DNA of 64,000 nucleotides. It comes from Stutzerimonas zhaodongensis. GTDB taxonomy: Bacteria > Pseudomonadota > Gammaproteobacteria > Pseudomonadales > Pseudomonadaceae. The position numbers and the translations under genes are program-made. This document shows, one piece after another, positions 48,352 through 57,281 of this stretch. The notes below the pieces were generated by a model. It worked only from the letters and a program-made list of their open reading frames with translations, was not told where the DNA came from and did no database searches. The DNA lies in NCBI RefSeq assembly GCF_003696365.1, contig NZ_RFFM01000003.1, positions 280,781-344,780 of the forward strand. Reading direction: 5' to 3'. The number at the start of each line of letters is the position of its first letter. The stretch's first letter is position 1.

Positions 48352-49674
48352 TTAGCTCGAGGCGGGAATCACGCGGCCGCGACACTCGCCAAAACCGATC
48401 GAGGCCTGCCCTTCACGGCGGCAACGGGCCTTGAGGATGATTTCATCGCCGTCCTCCAGGAAGGTGCGGGTCTCACCGCTGGCCAGTTCGAGTGGTTGCT
48501 TACCGCCTTGGGTGATTTCCAGCAGGCTACCGAGGCTGTCGGCACTGCTCCCTGACAGGGTGCCCGAACCGAACAGATCACCCGGTTGCAAGCTGCAACC
48601 GTTGACGCTGTGGTGCGTAACCATCTGCGCGACAGTCCAGTACATGTTGCGGGTGCAGCTCAGGGCAATGCGTTGCGCAGGCAATCCTTTCTCGCGCATG
48701 GCGTCGGTCAACAGCAGGACTTCCAGCTCGATGTCCAGTGCCCCGTGCTGCTGATCCTGCTCGTCATAGAGGTATGGCAGCGGCTGAGGATCGCCTTCGG
48801 GGCGCGGTGGTTGAGCGCAGCGGAAAGGCTCCAGAGCTTCGGGCGTGACAACCCAGGGCGACACGCTGGTGGCGAAACTCTTGGAGAGGAACGGGCCCAG
48901 CGGCTGGTATTCCCAGGCCTGCAGATCGCGGGCCGACCAATCGTTCAACAGGCAGAAACCTGCGACATGGCCACTCGCTTCGCCGATCGGTATCGACTCG
49001 CCACGAGCATTGCCCTGGCCAATCCAGATACCCAGTTCCAATTCATGGTCGAGTCGTTTGCTCGGTCCGAAAGAAGGCTCGCTGGCACCCGGCGGCAAGG
49101 TCTGACCATTAGGGCGCTTGACGGTGGCACCGGACACATCGATGGTCGACGCGCGGCCGTGATATCCGATGGGCACATATTTGTAGTTGGGTAGCAACGG
49201 ATTATCCGGGCGAAACAGCTTGCCGACATTGTTGGCGTGATGGATGCCGACATAGAAATCGGTGTAGTCGCCCACCTTGGCCGGCACATGCATCTGGCAA
49301 CGGTCCATCGGCTGCAGCAAGGACTCGCCCATGCCCTTCAGCCGCTCACGCTGCGAGTTGCCTTCGCCAAGCAGTTCCTGCAGCGCGCCGCGCAGAGACT
49401 TGCGTGCCGTTGCGCCCAAGGCGAAGAAGGCGTTGAGGCTGTTGCCGCTGGCCGCTTGAGCGGCAGACAGCGCCTCGCCGCCGAAGAGGCCTGCCTCGCA
49501 CGCGGCGCGTAGATCCAGGATGAAATTACCGATGGCCACTCCACCGCGTGGCTCGTCGCCGTCACGGCTGAAAACTCCCAGCGGCAGGTTGGCAAGGGGG
49601 AAGTCGGGATGGCCATTGGCCGATTCGACCCAGCTGCGCGATCCCTTTTCTGCGGTCATGTTTTGTTCGGTCAT
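48352..49674 (-). CDS. fahA: Fumarylacetoacetase
   Basis: 440 residues, full length. Visible: DFYVGIHHANNVGKLFRP (metal Asp), YVPIGYHGRAST (catalytic His), LELGIWIG, LNDWSARDLQAWEYQPLGPFLSKSFATS (metal Asp, Lys) and SGSSADSLG. Last step of tyrosine/homogentisate breakdown, giving fumarate and acetoacetate; the latter feeds scoAB. Downstream of hmgA by 16 bp, so one transcript. The usual third gene, maleylacetoacetate isomerase, is absent; a terminator follows directly. Confidence 0.96.
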   Translation of the reverse strand: MTEQNMTAEKGSRSWVESANGHPDFPLANLPLGVFSRDGDEPRGGVAIGNFILDLRAACEAGLFGGEALSAAQAASGNSLNAFFALGATARKSLRGALQELLGEGNSQRERLKGMGESLLQPMDRCQMHVPAKVGDYTDFYVGIHHANNVGKLFRPDNPLLPNYKYVPIGYHGRASTIDVSGATVKRPNGQTLPPGASEPSFGPSKRLDHELELGIWIGQGNARGESIPIGEASGHVAGFCLLNDWSARDLQAWEYQPLGPFLSKSFATSVSPWVVTPEALEPFRCAQPPRPEGDPQPLPYLYDEQDQQHGALDIELEVLLLTDAMREKGLPAQRIALSCTRNMYWTVAQMVTHHSVNGCSLQPGDLFGSGTLSGSSADSLGSLLEITQGGKQPLELASGETRTFLEDGDEIILKARCRREGQASIGFGECRGRVIPASS

Positions 49675-49690
49675 GGTCTGCGCCGTCCTG

Positions 49691-50995
49691 TCATTTCTGA
49701 TTCTTGTCGAAGGTCTTTGTCAGGCCAGCCCAGCAGCTGTCGTAATCGCTTTGCAACTGCGGGCTCTCCAACGCCTGACGTGTGGGGCGAAGCACCTGGC
49801 CGGTCTCGAACATGAAGGCCATGGTGTTCTCGATCTTGTGCGGTTTGAGTTCAGCCTTGATCGCCTGTTCGGTCGAAACATGATCCGGCCCGTGGGCACT
49901 CATGCAGTTGTGAAGTGAGGCACCCCCAGGCGAGAACCCATCTGCCTTGGCATCGTAGGCGCCAGCAATCAGCCCCATGAACTCGTTCATCAGGTTGCGG
50001 TGGAACCACGGCGGCCGGAAGGTGTTCTCCGCGACCATCCAGCGTGGCGGAAAGATCACGAAGTCGATGTTGGCCATGCCGTGAATGGCGCTTGGTGAGG
50101 TGAGCACCGTGAAAATCGATGGGTCTGGATGGTCGAAGCTGACCGTGCCGATGGTATTGAAGCAACGCAGATCGTATTTGTAGGGCACGTTGTTGCCGTG
50201 CCAGGCGACCACGTCCAGCGGTGAGTGATCCAGCTGAGTCGTCCAAAGCTCGCCGAGGAATTTCTGCACCAGTTCTACCGGGTCGTCGCGCTCTTCGAAG
50301 TGCGCAACCGGCGCGAGAAAATCCCGTGGATTGGCCAGGCCATTGCTGCCGATAGGCCCGAGGTCAGGCAGACGCAGCGCGCAACCATGGTTCTCACACA
50401 CATAGCCTCGCGCCGTAGCCCCCAGCAGCTCGGCGCGAAAGCGCATCCCGCGCGGGATCACGGCGATCTCCAGCGGCTCGATTTCCAGCACGCCCAGTTC
50501 GGTAACCAGCTTCAATTCCCCTTCCTGCGGCACGATGAGCAGCTCGCCGTCCGCATTGAAGAACACCCGCTGCATCGACTGGTTCGCCACATAACGGTAG
50601 ATGCTCGCGCCAGCCGGCTGATCGGGTTCGGCGTTGGCTGTCACGCACTCCAGCCCGTCGAGGAAGTCGGTCCCTGCCTGGGGAAAGGGAGCAGGATTCC
50701 AGCGTAGGCGGTTGGGCGTTATCGGCCCCAACGCCGCGCCGAGCTGCCGGTCCATACGCTGATACTGCCCGTGATTGGCCGAGGGACGAATGCGGTACAA
50801 CCAGGTACGGCGCGCTTCACTGCGTGGCACCGTGAAGGCGGTTCCTGAAAGCAACTCGGTGTAAAGCCCATATGGGACCTTTTGAGGTGAGTTTTGCCCG
50901 ACCGGCAGCGCGCCCGGCAAGGCTTCACTGCTGAACTCATTACCGAATCCGGAAAGGTAGCGAGAGCTTGCACTGGTTTTTTCTTGTGATTGCAT
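49691..50995 (-). CDS. hmgA: Homogentisate 1,2-dioxygenase
   Basis: 434 residues from the ATG at 50995. The in-frame ATG at 51022 lies inside the operator and lacks a ribosome site. Motifs: [19 protein letters not shown], the iron-ligand stretch [14 protein letters not shown] (His, Glu) and [16 protein letters not shown] (His), and [14 protein letters not shown]. It opens the homogentisate ring with O2 to maleylacetoacetate. The A-rich CACAAGAAAAAACC just after the start resembles a Crc/Hfq site. Confidence 0.96.
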   Translation of the reverse strand: MQSQEKTSASSRYLSGFGNEFSSEALPGALPVGQNSPQKVPYGLYTELLSGTAFTVPRSEARRTWLYRIRPSANHGQYQRMDRQLGAALGPITPNRLRWNPAPFPQAGTDFLDGLECVTANAEPDQPAGASIYRYVANQSMQRVFFNADGELLIVPQEGELKLVTELGVLEIEPLEIAVIPRGMRFRAELLGATARGYVCENHGCALRLPDLGPIGSNGLANPRDFLAPVAHFEERDDPVELVQKFLGELWTTQLDHSPLDVVAWHGNNVPYKYDLRCFNTIGTVSFDHPDPSIFTVLTSPSAIHGMANIDFVIFPPRWMVAENTFRPPWFHRNLMNEFMGLIAGAYDAKADGFSPGGASLHNCMSAHGPDHVSTEQAIKAELKPHKIENTMAFMFETGQVLRPTRQALESPQLQSDYDSCWAGLTKTFDKNQK

Positions 50996-51008
50996 AGCTT
51001 GTCTCTCA

Positions 51009-51031
51009 TTTGCGTAACTCATTTACGCAAA
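51009..51031. promoter_or_regulatory. HmgR operator
   Basis: Perfect inverted repeat: TTTGCGTAA (51009-51017), 5-bp spacer, TTACGCAAA (51023-51031), between the divergent hmgA and hmgR genes. Expected binding site of the IclR-type HmgR repressor, released by homogentisate. Confidence 0.75.
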
Positions 51032-51095
51032 AAGTAATTTGAACTCACCTAAGCGTCAAGCTATAAACAGCGCCTACTCGGGCAGGCAGCGAACC

Positions 51096-51869
51096 ATGGC
51101 AGACAGTAACGTTGAAGCAGCGCCCCGGCGCCAGAAGGTCCAGGCCGCGGAAGTGGGCACTGACATCCTCACTGCATTGGCCGAACTGGCTCCGGCGACA
51201 TCACTTTCGCGCCTGGCAGACCATGTCGGCATGCCTGCCAGCAAGGTGCACCGTTATCTGCAGGCATTGATGGCCAGCGGTTACGCCGAGCAGGACCCTA
51301 CAACCAATCATTACGGGTTGGGGCGCGCCGCCCTGTTTGTCGGGCTGGCAGCGCTGGGTCGACTGGATGTCGTAAAACTGGCCACGCCACACCTGGCACA
51401 GCTGCGTGATGAGCTCAACGAAACCTGCTTTCTCGCGGTATGGGGTAACCGGGGACCGGCTGTGGTGCATGTCGAACAGGCGGTTCGGGCCGTAACCCTG
51501 GTTACCCAGGTCGGGTCGGTGCTGCCGTTGCTCGGCTCCTCGACGGGGCTGGTGTTCAACGCGTTCATGCCGAACGCGGAAACCGCGCAACTGCGCGATG
51601 AAGAACTGAAGCTGCCATCTGCCCCCTCCTCCGACGCCCTGCTTGCGACCATGAGCGAGCTGCAACGTACTCACATCCAAGCGGTACACGGCTTGCTGAT
51701 GGCTGGCGTCAACGCCCTGTCCGCGCCGTTATTCAGCGGTGGGCAGAAACTGGTGGGCGTCATCACTATTGTCGGTGCCGAACCCGGCTTTTTGGCCGAT
51801 GCCAATGGCGAAGCAGCGAAACGTCTGCTGGAAATTGCGCACAAGATCAGTGCACGAATGGGCGCCTAG
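51096..51869 (+). CDS. hmgR: IclR-family repressor of homogentisate genes
   Basis: 257 residues from the ATG at 51096. N-terminal winged helix (DILTALAELAPATSLSRLADHVGMPASKVHRYLQALMASGYAEQ) and IclR effector domain (CFLAVWGNRGPAVVHVEQ; VGSVLPLLGSSTGLVFNAFM). Divergent from hmgA-fahA over a perfect palindrome. In P. putida HmgR is the homogentisate-responsive repressor of hmgABC. Confidence 0.92.
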   Translation: MADSNVEAAPRRQKVQAAEVGTDILTALAELAPATSLSRLADHVGMPASKVHRYLQALMASGYAEQDPTTNHYGLGRAALFVGLAALGRLDVVKLATPHLAQLRDELNETCFLAVWGNRGPAVVHVEQAVRAVTLVTQVGSVLPLLGSSTGLVFNAFMPNAETAQLRDEELKLPSAPSSDALLATMSELQRTHIQAVHGLLMAGVNALSAPLFSGGQKLVGVITIVGAEPGFLADANGEAAKRLLEIAHKISARMGA

Positions 51870-51983
51870 CTCGGGGGTTGTAGGCGAACTGACGGACGGC
51901 TGGCACTGCGTCAAAAGTGCAAATTGACGGGGGGCGGTCAGGCGACTAGCGTACGTCTGACTTTTTTCCGACCCGGAGGCACC

Positions 51984-52178
51984 ATGGATATCCAAGTCCG
52001 ACCGCTTACGTCATTCGAAGGAAGTAATTGGGAAGTACTCATGGGCCGAAACAAGGTCACGTTTCGCAATGAGGCCGAGGCACGTGCTTTCGTCGAGCTA
52101 CTCGAGTCGCGCTTATCAGCGCCTCATCATCTACCGGACATCCCCATCGACCATCAGCTGCGTAGCCAGGCAGGCTGA
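51984..52178 (+). CDS. Small conserved-looking protein, 64 aa
   Basis: Begins MDIQVRPLTSFEGSNWEVL after a strong ribosome site (CGGAGGCACC). Compact alpha/beta composition: a beta-hairpin-like start, then RNEAEARAFVELLESRL as a helix. No membrane segment or signal. Similar short proteins occur in pseudomonads, to my recollection, without known function. A strong hairpin follows 12 bp after the stop. Confidence 0.75.
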   Translation: MDIQVRPLTSFEGSNWEVLMGRNKVTFRNEAEARAFVELLESRLSAPHHLPDIPIDHQLRSQAG

Positions 52179-52190
52179 CCATCACCCCAT

Positions 52191-52217
52191 TGGTTGCCAG
52201 CGCCACGCTGGCAACCA
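52191..52217 (+). terminator. Strong hairpin after the 64-aa gene
   Basis: Twelve-bp perfect stem TGGTTGCCAGCG around CCA. No U-run follows, so it may stabilise or punctuate mRNA rather than terminate by itself. Confidence 0.5.
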
Positions 52218-52726
52218 TGCCCTCATCTTCGTCCCCCGCCCGCAGGTCAGCTCGCAAGCCTCCCATCCGACCGGACAAAGATCGTACGTCCCAAACCACC
52301 GCCAGTATTACCGCGCCGCTACCGCCGTACTCGGCATAGTCCTATTCCAGGCGGTGCGGGATTCTACATAAACAGTCGGCTCTTGATCCGCTCGGATTGC
52401 GGTGAAGGCGGTCACGGCCTCAAGCCAGACGGTTGCGAGCTAGTTGCTGGTCATTCATTAGCTCGAGAGATGAGAATCATCAGCAACATTCGTTGGATTG
52501 ATCATTACGCCTGCCCGATACTTGGGGCCTCGCCAACGGCGGAGTTATCAGTAATAACCCCCTAATCGGGGTCAATGGCTAACCCGTACTGCTCGGGCAA
52601 TGACGACAGTCAAAGCTCGTACCTCTTACTCGACCATCTGCGATGCCGACCCAGTGATTGCGCATCCCTCGCCCCTCCAGCCGGCAACGGCACCACTTAT
52701 CAAATCGCAAACCAAAGGGCTGCTAC
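52218..52726. other. Intergenic region before azlC
   Basis: About 500 bp in which I see no credible gene. A small stem ACCCC/GGGGT sits near 52558-52573. Presumed promoter region of azlCD. Confidence 0.4.
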
Positions 52727-53434
52727 GTGACTAATAGCGATTCAAACCTGCATGACTTCACCCGCTACGATGTATGGCGCGGATTCAAGCAGCTGGTACC
52801 CATCTCAATTTTCGTGGTCGCCTTCGGCGCAGCGTTCGGGTTGGCCGCGACGCAAACCGGCCTTGGCGAACCCATATCCATGATCATGAGTATTCTGGTG
52901 TTTGCCGGCGCTTCGCAGTTCGCCGCGCTGGACCTCTGGGGCACACAGATTCCCGTCGTACCGCTGGCGATTACGGTTTTTGCCATCAACGCGAGGCACT
53001 TGCTGATGGGGGCCTCTCTCTATCCATGGCTGCGTCACCTGCCTCCAGCCAAGCGCTACGGAGTGATGATCGTGGCCTCGGATGCCAATTGGGCAATGGC
53101 GCTGCAGGCCTTCAACCGCGGCCAGCCGGGTTTCGGGCTACTACTTGGCGGTGGGCTCGCGCTGTGGTCGTTCTGGGTACTCGGCAGCTGGCTGGGCCTT
53201 CACTTCGGCAGCGCGATCAGTGATCCGAAGAGTTTCGGACTGGACATGGTGATGGGCTGCTTCCTGCTGGCGATGGCGGTAGGCGGCAACAAGAACTTGC
53301 GCATCCTCGTTATTTGGACCGTAGCGGCCAGCGCAGCGCTGCTGGCGTACTGGTACTTGCCGGAGAACAGTCATGTCGTCGTGGGCGCGCTTGCGGGTGG
53401 TGTGCTGGGCGCCGTGTGGACGGAAAAGAAATGA
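52727..53434 (+). CDS. azlC: AzlC-family branched-chain amino acid exporter, large subunit
   Basis: 235 residues from a GTG at 52727 (AAAGGGC upstream). Family marks: GFKQLVPISIFVVAFGAAFGLAATQTGL, SILVFAGASQFAALDLWG, TVFAINARHLLMGASLYPWL, GVMIVASDANWAMA. About six to seven membrane segments. With AzlD it exports branched-chain amino acids in characterised relatives. Confidence 0.9.
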   Translation: MTNSDSNLHDFTRYDVWRGFKQLVPISIFVVAFGAAFGLAATQTGLGEPISMIMSILVFAGASQFAALDLWGTQIPVVPLAITVFAINARHLLMGASLYPWLRHLPPAKRYGVMIVASDANWAMALQAFNRGQPGFGLLLGGGLALWSFWVLGSWLGLHFGSAISDPKSFGLDMVMGCFLLAMAVGGNKNLRILVIWTVAASAALLAYWYLPENSHVVVGALAGGVLGAVWTEKK

Positions 53435-53739
53435 ACCTTGAAACCGCAGGTTCCGGCTCACTGATCATCATTCTCGTCATGGCGTTGGTGACGCTGGCGA
53501 CCCGTTGGGGTGGCGTTTTCGTGATGTCGTTCGTGCCCATCAGTTTCAGGGTGCAACAGTTCATCAGCGCAATGTCGGGATCAGTATTGGTCGCGATCCT
53601 CACACCGCTCGCCATCGAAGGCGACACCAGCGCCCGCCTGGCACTGCTCACGACCGCAATCATCATGTTGGTGCTCAAGAAACCTCTACCGGCAATCGCC
53701 GGAGGGATTTTGGTTGCGGCAATCATCAGGCAGTTCTGA
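53431..53739 (+). CDS. azlD: AzlD-family exporter small subunit
   Basis: 102 residues, four hydrophobic segments (LIIILVMALVTLATRWGGVFVM; FISAMSGSVLVAILTPLAI). ATG overlaps the azlC stop (ATGA), so the two are coupled. A GAGCCCAGC/GCTGGGCTC hairpin lies at 53783-53805 without a T-run. Confidence 0.9.
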   Translation: MNLETAGSGSLIIILVMALVTLATRWGGVFVMSFVPISFRVQQFISAMSGSVLVAILTPLAIEGDTSARLALLTTAIIMLVLKKPLPAIAGGILVAAIIRQF

Positions 53740-53817
53740 TCGGCAAAGATCGCGCGGTTTCTGCCCGGGAGCCAGGTCAGAAGAGCCCAGCACTGAGCTG
53801 GGCTCCCTGCCCGATCG

Positions 53818-54027
53818 TCAAGGCAAAGGGTTACCGAGCCCCGGTTCGTTGGGGTCATTTTCGTTTCCGGCGCGAGGTTTCTCAGAAGGCTGGCTGCCGT
53901 TTCCCGATCCCGGCTGAACGTCCGGGTTATCGGTTATGAAATCCGGCTCCGGGGAGTGGCTGGGGTTCTGGTCCTGCCCAGGGACGGGCTGCTGGTCGTG
54001 GGGCCGGTCGAGCGGATCGATACTCAT
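53818..54027 (-). CDS. Small disordered Pro/Asn/Asp-rich protein
   Basis: 69 residues, MSIDPLDRPHDQQPVPGQ..., almost no hydrophobic residues, Pro, Asp, Asn, Glu and Gly throughout, so intrinsically unstructured. The near-perfect ribosome site GGAGGTGATCC before the ATG is the main reason to accept it. No known family or motif. Confidence 0.65.
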   Translation of the reverse strand: MSIDPLDRPHDQQPVPGQDQNPSHSPEPDFITDNPDVQPGSGNGSQPSEKPRAGNENDPNEPGLGNPLP

Positions 54028-54341
54028 GGATCACCTCCGATAGGGCCGAAGATGGCCCTGAAACTTTGAGTGAACCCAGTTGGATAAGTGCGCTCCGCAT
54101 GTCGGCCAGACTCAGGGCAAAGGCACGCCGGAACGCCCCTGCTCCGGCTGATGCCCAACGATGTTTTTGCGTGCTGAGGGCGGCATTCCAGAGAGCCTGG
54201 CTGCCTAATGATCAGCACCTTGGTTCAGCTCTTCAGCTTGTCCAAACCGCTCATCCAGATTGGCAGCTTTAGCCATTGTTGCAGGGTGCCGCCGACGCCA
54301 ATATCCAGAAGCACCCATAACAAGAAAATCAGGAGCCAGCC
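54028..54341. other. Divergent intergenic region before the acyl-CoA synthetase gene
   Basis: No gene seen. The last 30 bp contain AACAAGAAAATCAGGAG, an A-rich leader and ribosome site for the synthetase. Confidence 0.4.
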
Positions 54342-55976
54342 ATGCGCGACTACGCAACCGCGGCCAGTGAATTCGATTACCACCAGACCGTCTCAGCCAT
54401 TCTCTCTGGCGATCTTGCGGCCATGAATGCCTGCGTCGAGTGCTGCGATCGCCATGCTGATACGGACAAAGTGGCGCTCATCTGGGAGGGTCGCGAGGGT
54501 CAGCGCGCCACCTGGACGTTCTCACAGCTCAAGGATGCCGCTTCGCGTTTCGCCAACTTTCTTGACAGTCATGGGATCAAGCCTGGCGATACTGTCGCTG
54601 GGCTGCTGCCGCGCACGCCTGAGTTGCTGATCACCATTCTTGGCACCTGGCGCGTCGGTGCAATCTACCAGCCTCTTTTCACTGCATTCGGGCCCAAGGC
54701 AGTCGAGCATCGGCTCAAGGAGTCTGGTGCAAAACTAGTGGTTACAAACACTGCTAACAGCGAAAAGCTGGACGGTATCGAAGCCGCGCCGTCCCGACTC
54801 GTTGTTGGCAATGGCGCCGATGATTTCTGGACGCATGTAAATCGGGAGTCGCCCGATTTCGCCCCGGTTCTGCTGGACGGCGATGCACCATTTCTGGCCA
54901 TGTTCACCTCCGGCACCACCGGGCCAGCCAAGCAATTGCACGTTCCGCTCAAGGCCATCGTCGCCTTCGTCACCTATATGCGTGACGCAGTGGACCTGCA
55001 GCCCGAAGACAACTTCTGGAACATCGCCGACCCGGGCTGGGCATACGGTTTGTACTACGCCGTTACCGGCCCCCTCGCCATGGGACACAGCACGCTGTTC
55101 TATGAAGGCGGCTTCACGGTGGACAGTACCTGCCGGGTAATAAGCGAATACAACATCACCAACATGGCGGGCTCACCCACTGCGTTCCGCCTGCTGCTGG
55201 CTTCACGTGACGAAGTGGAAAGCAAGATCAAAGGCCGTCTTCGCGCAGTGAGCAGCGCCGGAGAACCGCTTACCCCAGAGGTCATCCGTTGGTTTGCAGC
55301 AGGCCTCGGCTGCAAGATCCACGATCACTACGGCCAGACCGAACTTGGCATGGTGCTCTGCAATCATCACGCATTGAGCCATGCGGTCAACATCGGCACC
55401 GCCGGCTACGCCATGCCAGGGCACCGCGTCGTAGTACTCGATGACCAGCATCGCGAACTTGGGCCAGGCGAACCGGGGATGCTCGCTCTTGATCGCAACC
55501 AGTCTCCTCTACTCTGGTTCAACGGATACGCCGGTACCCGCACCAAGGCTTTCGTCAGTCATTACTACCTGAGCGGCGATACGGTGGAGTTGAATCCCGA
55601 CGGCAGCATCAGCTTCGTGGGGCGCTCCGATGATGTGATCACCACCTCCGGTTACCGCGTGGGCCCATTCGATGTTGAAAGTGCGTTGGTCGAGCACCCT
55701 GCAGTGATCGAGGCTGCTGTCATTGGTAAACCCGACCCGGAGCGCACCGAGTTGGTGAAGGCCTTCGTTGTGCTGCATGCAAGCCACCAGGGTGACAAAG
55801 CACTGGCCGAACAGCTGCAGCTGCACGTGCGCCAACGCTTGTCCGCGCACGCCTATCCGCGGGAGATCGAGTTCGTTAGCGAACTTCCGAAAACACCTAG
55901 CGGCAAGATCCAGCGATTCCTGCTGCGCGACCAGGAAAAGAACGCAAAGCAGGCGTCCACGGCCGCGGCGAGTTAG
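54342..55976 (+). CDS. AMP-forming acyl-CoA synthetase (acetate/medium-chain type)
   Basis: 544 residues. ANL-superfamily enzyme: ATP loop FTSGTTGPAKQ (near residue 190), SSAGEPLTPEVIRWF, HDHYGQTELGM, hinge SGDTVELNPDGSISFVGRSDDVITTSGYRVGPFDVE, and the catalytic Lys in PKTPSGKIQRFLLR. It activates a carboxylic acid to its CoA ester; sequence leans to the acetyl/medium-chain group. It stands alone, followed by an alpha/beta hydrolase 183 bp later. Confidence 0.9.
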   Translation: MRDYATAASEFDYHQTVSAILSGDLAAMNACVECCDRHADTDKVALIWEGREGQRATWTFSQLKDAASRFANFLDSHGIKPGDTVAGLLPRTPELLITILGTWRVGAIYQPLFTAFGPKAVEHRLKESGAKLVVTNTANSEKLDGIEAAPSRLVVGNGADDFWTHVNRESPDFAPVLLDGDAPFLAMFTSGTTGPAKQLHVPLKAIVAFVTYMRDAVDLQPEDNFWNIADPGWAYGLYYAVTGPLAMGHSTLFYEGGFTVDSTCRVISEYNITNMAGSPTAFRLLLASRDEVESKIKGRLRAVSSAGEPLTPEVIRWFAAGLGCKIHDHYGQTELGMVLCNHHALSHAVNIGTAGYAMPGHRVVVLDDQHRELGPGEPGMLALDRNQSPLLWFNGYAGTRTKAFVSHYYLSGDTVELNPDGSISFVGRSDDVITTSGYRVGPFDVESALVEHPAVIEAAVIGKPDPERTELVKAFVVLHASHQGDKALAEQLQLHVRQRLSAHAYPREIEFVSELPKTPSGKIQRFLLRDQEKNAKQASTAAAS

Positions 55977-56159
55977 GCCTGTCAGAACGGGGCCGAGCGA
56001 TAGGCCCCTCTATCAAATCAACTAGTGCATCAGCGGCTGCACCACAACGCTGCCCGGTGATAGTGCGCTCACGTCTTCTGCCTAACGATTCCCACCCTAC
56101 CCTGGCGCGCCGCTGAAATATCAATCCAAACGATGCGCACTAGCGGCTCGAGGACTTCA

Positions 56160-56948
56160 ATGACCGTCACCACCGAAGACCGTTACCTGCCAACCGAACA
56201 TGGCGACGTGTTCTCCCGCCGCTGGCGCACGGGCCATTCGCAACGCACGCCCATCATTCTCATGCATGACTCGCTTGGCTGCGTCGAACTCTGGCGCGAC
56301 TTTCCCGAGCGGCTCGCGGTCGTCACCGAGCGCGATGTGATTGCCTACGACCGCCTCGGCTTCGGCCGCTCCGCAGCGCACCCCGGCGGTTGGTCGAACA
56401 GCTTCATTCGTGACGAAGCGCTGAAGTTCTTTCCGCCGGTATGGCAGGCGCTCGACGTCGAACACTTCATCGCTCTCGGCCACAGCGTTGGCGGCATCAT
56501 GGCCGCCAGCCTCGCCGCACATTACCCGCGCAATTGCCGCGCCCTGATCACAATCGCCGCCCTCGCCTTCGTCGAGGACAGGACCTTACAAGGCATTCGC
56601 CGGACCCAAACCGCTTTCGCCGAGCCCGGCCAGCTAGAGCGGCTGCGCAAATATCACGGCGACAAGGCCGAATGGATACTTTGGGCGTGGATCGACACTT
56701 GGCTGTCAGAGAGCTACGCCAGCTGGACTATCAAAGACAGCGCGCCTGCGGTGAACACCCCGCTTCTAGCGATACATGGGCTGGAGGATGAGTACGGTTC
56801 GGTGGCTCATCCCCAACAGATCGCGGCATTGGGAACAAACCGCGTCGAGAAGCTTTTGCTGAAAGGCTGCCAACATGTACCGCATCGTGAACAGCCAGAG
56901 TTGGTTATCGAAACCATCAGGGTATTTGTTGATGCGATGGAGCCGTAG
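56160..56948 (+). CDS. Alpha/beta hydrolase
   Basis: 262 residues from the ATG at 56160 (GAGGACTTCA). IILMHDSLGCVELWRDFP (oxyanion region with HDS in place of the usual HG), YDRLGFGRS, nucleophile GHSVGG, acid in LEDEYGS and His in QHVPHREQP. Cytoplasmic, substrate unknown. It is the last chromosomal gene before the cassette array; only 27 bp separate its stop from the first attC-like sequence. Confidence 0.88.
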   Translation: MTVTTEDRYLPTEHGDVFSRRWRTGHSQRTPIILMHDSLGCVELWRDFPERLAVVTERDVIAYDRLGFGRSAAHPGGWSNSFIRDEALKFFPPVWQALDVEHFIALGHSVGGIMAASLAAHYPRNCRALITIAALAFVEDRTLQGIRRTQTAFAEPGQLERLRKYHGDKAEWILWAWIDTWLSESYASWTIKDSAPAVNTPLLAIHGLEDEYGSVAHPQQIAALGTNRVEKLLLKGCQHVPHREQPELVIETIRVFVDAMEP

Positions 56949-56975
56949 CAAACTGGCTAGAAGACCAGTCCTAGT

Positions 56976-57032
56976 GGCGGTCTCTAGCCCGTCCCAGTGA
57001 GCGAAGCGAACGGTTTGAACGAATTGTTATAC
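56976..57032 (-). repeat. attC site, truncated distal end of the integron array
   Basis: Matches the other sites from GGCGG to the R'' box (GTTATAC on the plus strand, 57026-57032), but the left arm with the R' box is replaced by unrelated sequence. Marks the end of the array. Confidence 0.75.
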
Positions 57033-57036
57033 GATA

Positions 57037-57165
57037 CTAATTGTAGATTCCAGTTCCCATGTTATCTTCCAGTGCCTCACCAATCTGATGTAACCCAATG
57101 ACAGTGGAATTTTCAGCTCCCCAATGTAAATTACTGATAATTTCCGCCAAAGCTTTCTTGTCCAT
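57037..57165 (-). CDS. Cassette 1 small ORF b, 42 aa
   Basis: MDKKALAEIISNLHWGAENS...; overlaps the end of the 45-aa ORF by 35 bp in another frame. Ends 5 bp before the R'' box. No family recognised. Either a second gene of a two-gene cassette or the result of a frameshift in one gene. Confidence 0.5.
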   Translation of the reverse strand: MDKKALAEIISNLHWGAENSTVIGLHQIGEALEDNMGTGIYN

Positions 57166-57268
57166 TTCTTAATGAAAGTTCAGATGCAAGACTTTCCAGC
57201 TCTTTACTCAGCGCCATCAATTTCGAAGCAATTTTTTCAAACTTTTCTTGAGTGGTATTGGGGTTCAT
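57131..57268 (-). CDS. Cassette 1 small ORF a, 45 aa
   Basis: MNPNTTQEKFEKIASKLMAL..., a predicted amphipathic coiled helix. TTAGGGAAAT upstream gives a ribosome site right after the R' box. No family recognised. Paired with ORF b, in the arrangement seen in toxin-antitoxin cassettes; this is only analogy. Confidence 0.55.
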   Translation of the reverse strand: MNPNTTQEKFEKIASKLMALSKELESLASELSLRNGQESFGGNYQ

Positions 57269-57281
57269 ATTTCCCTAAGTC

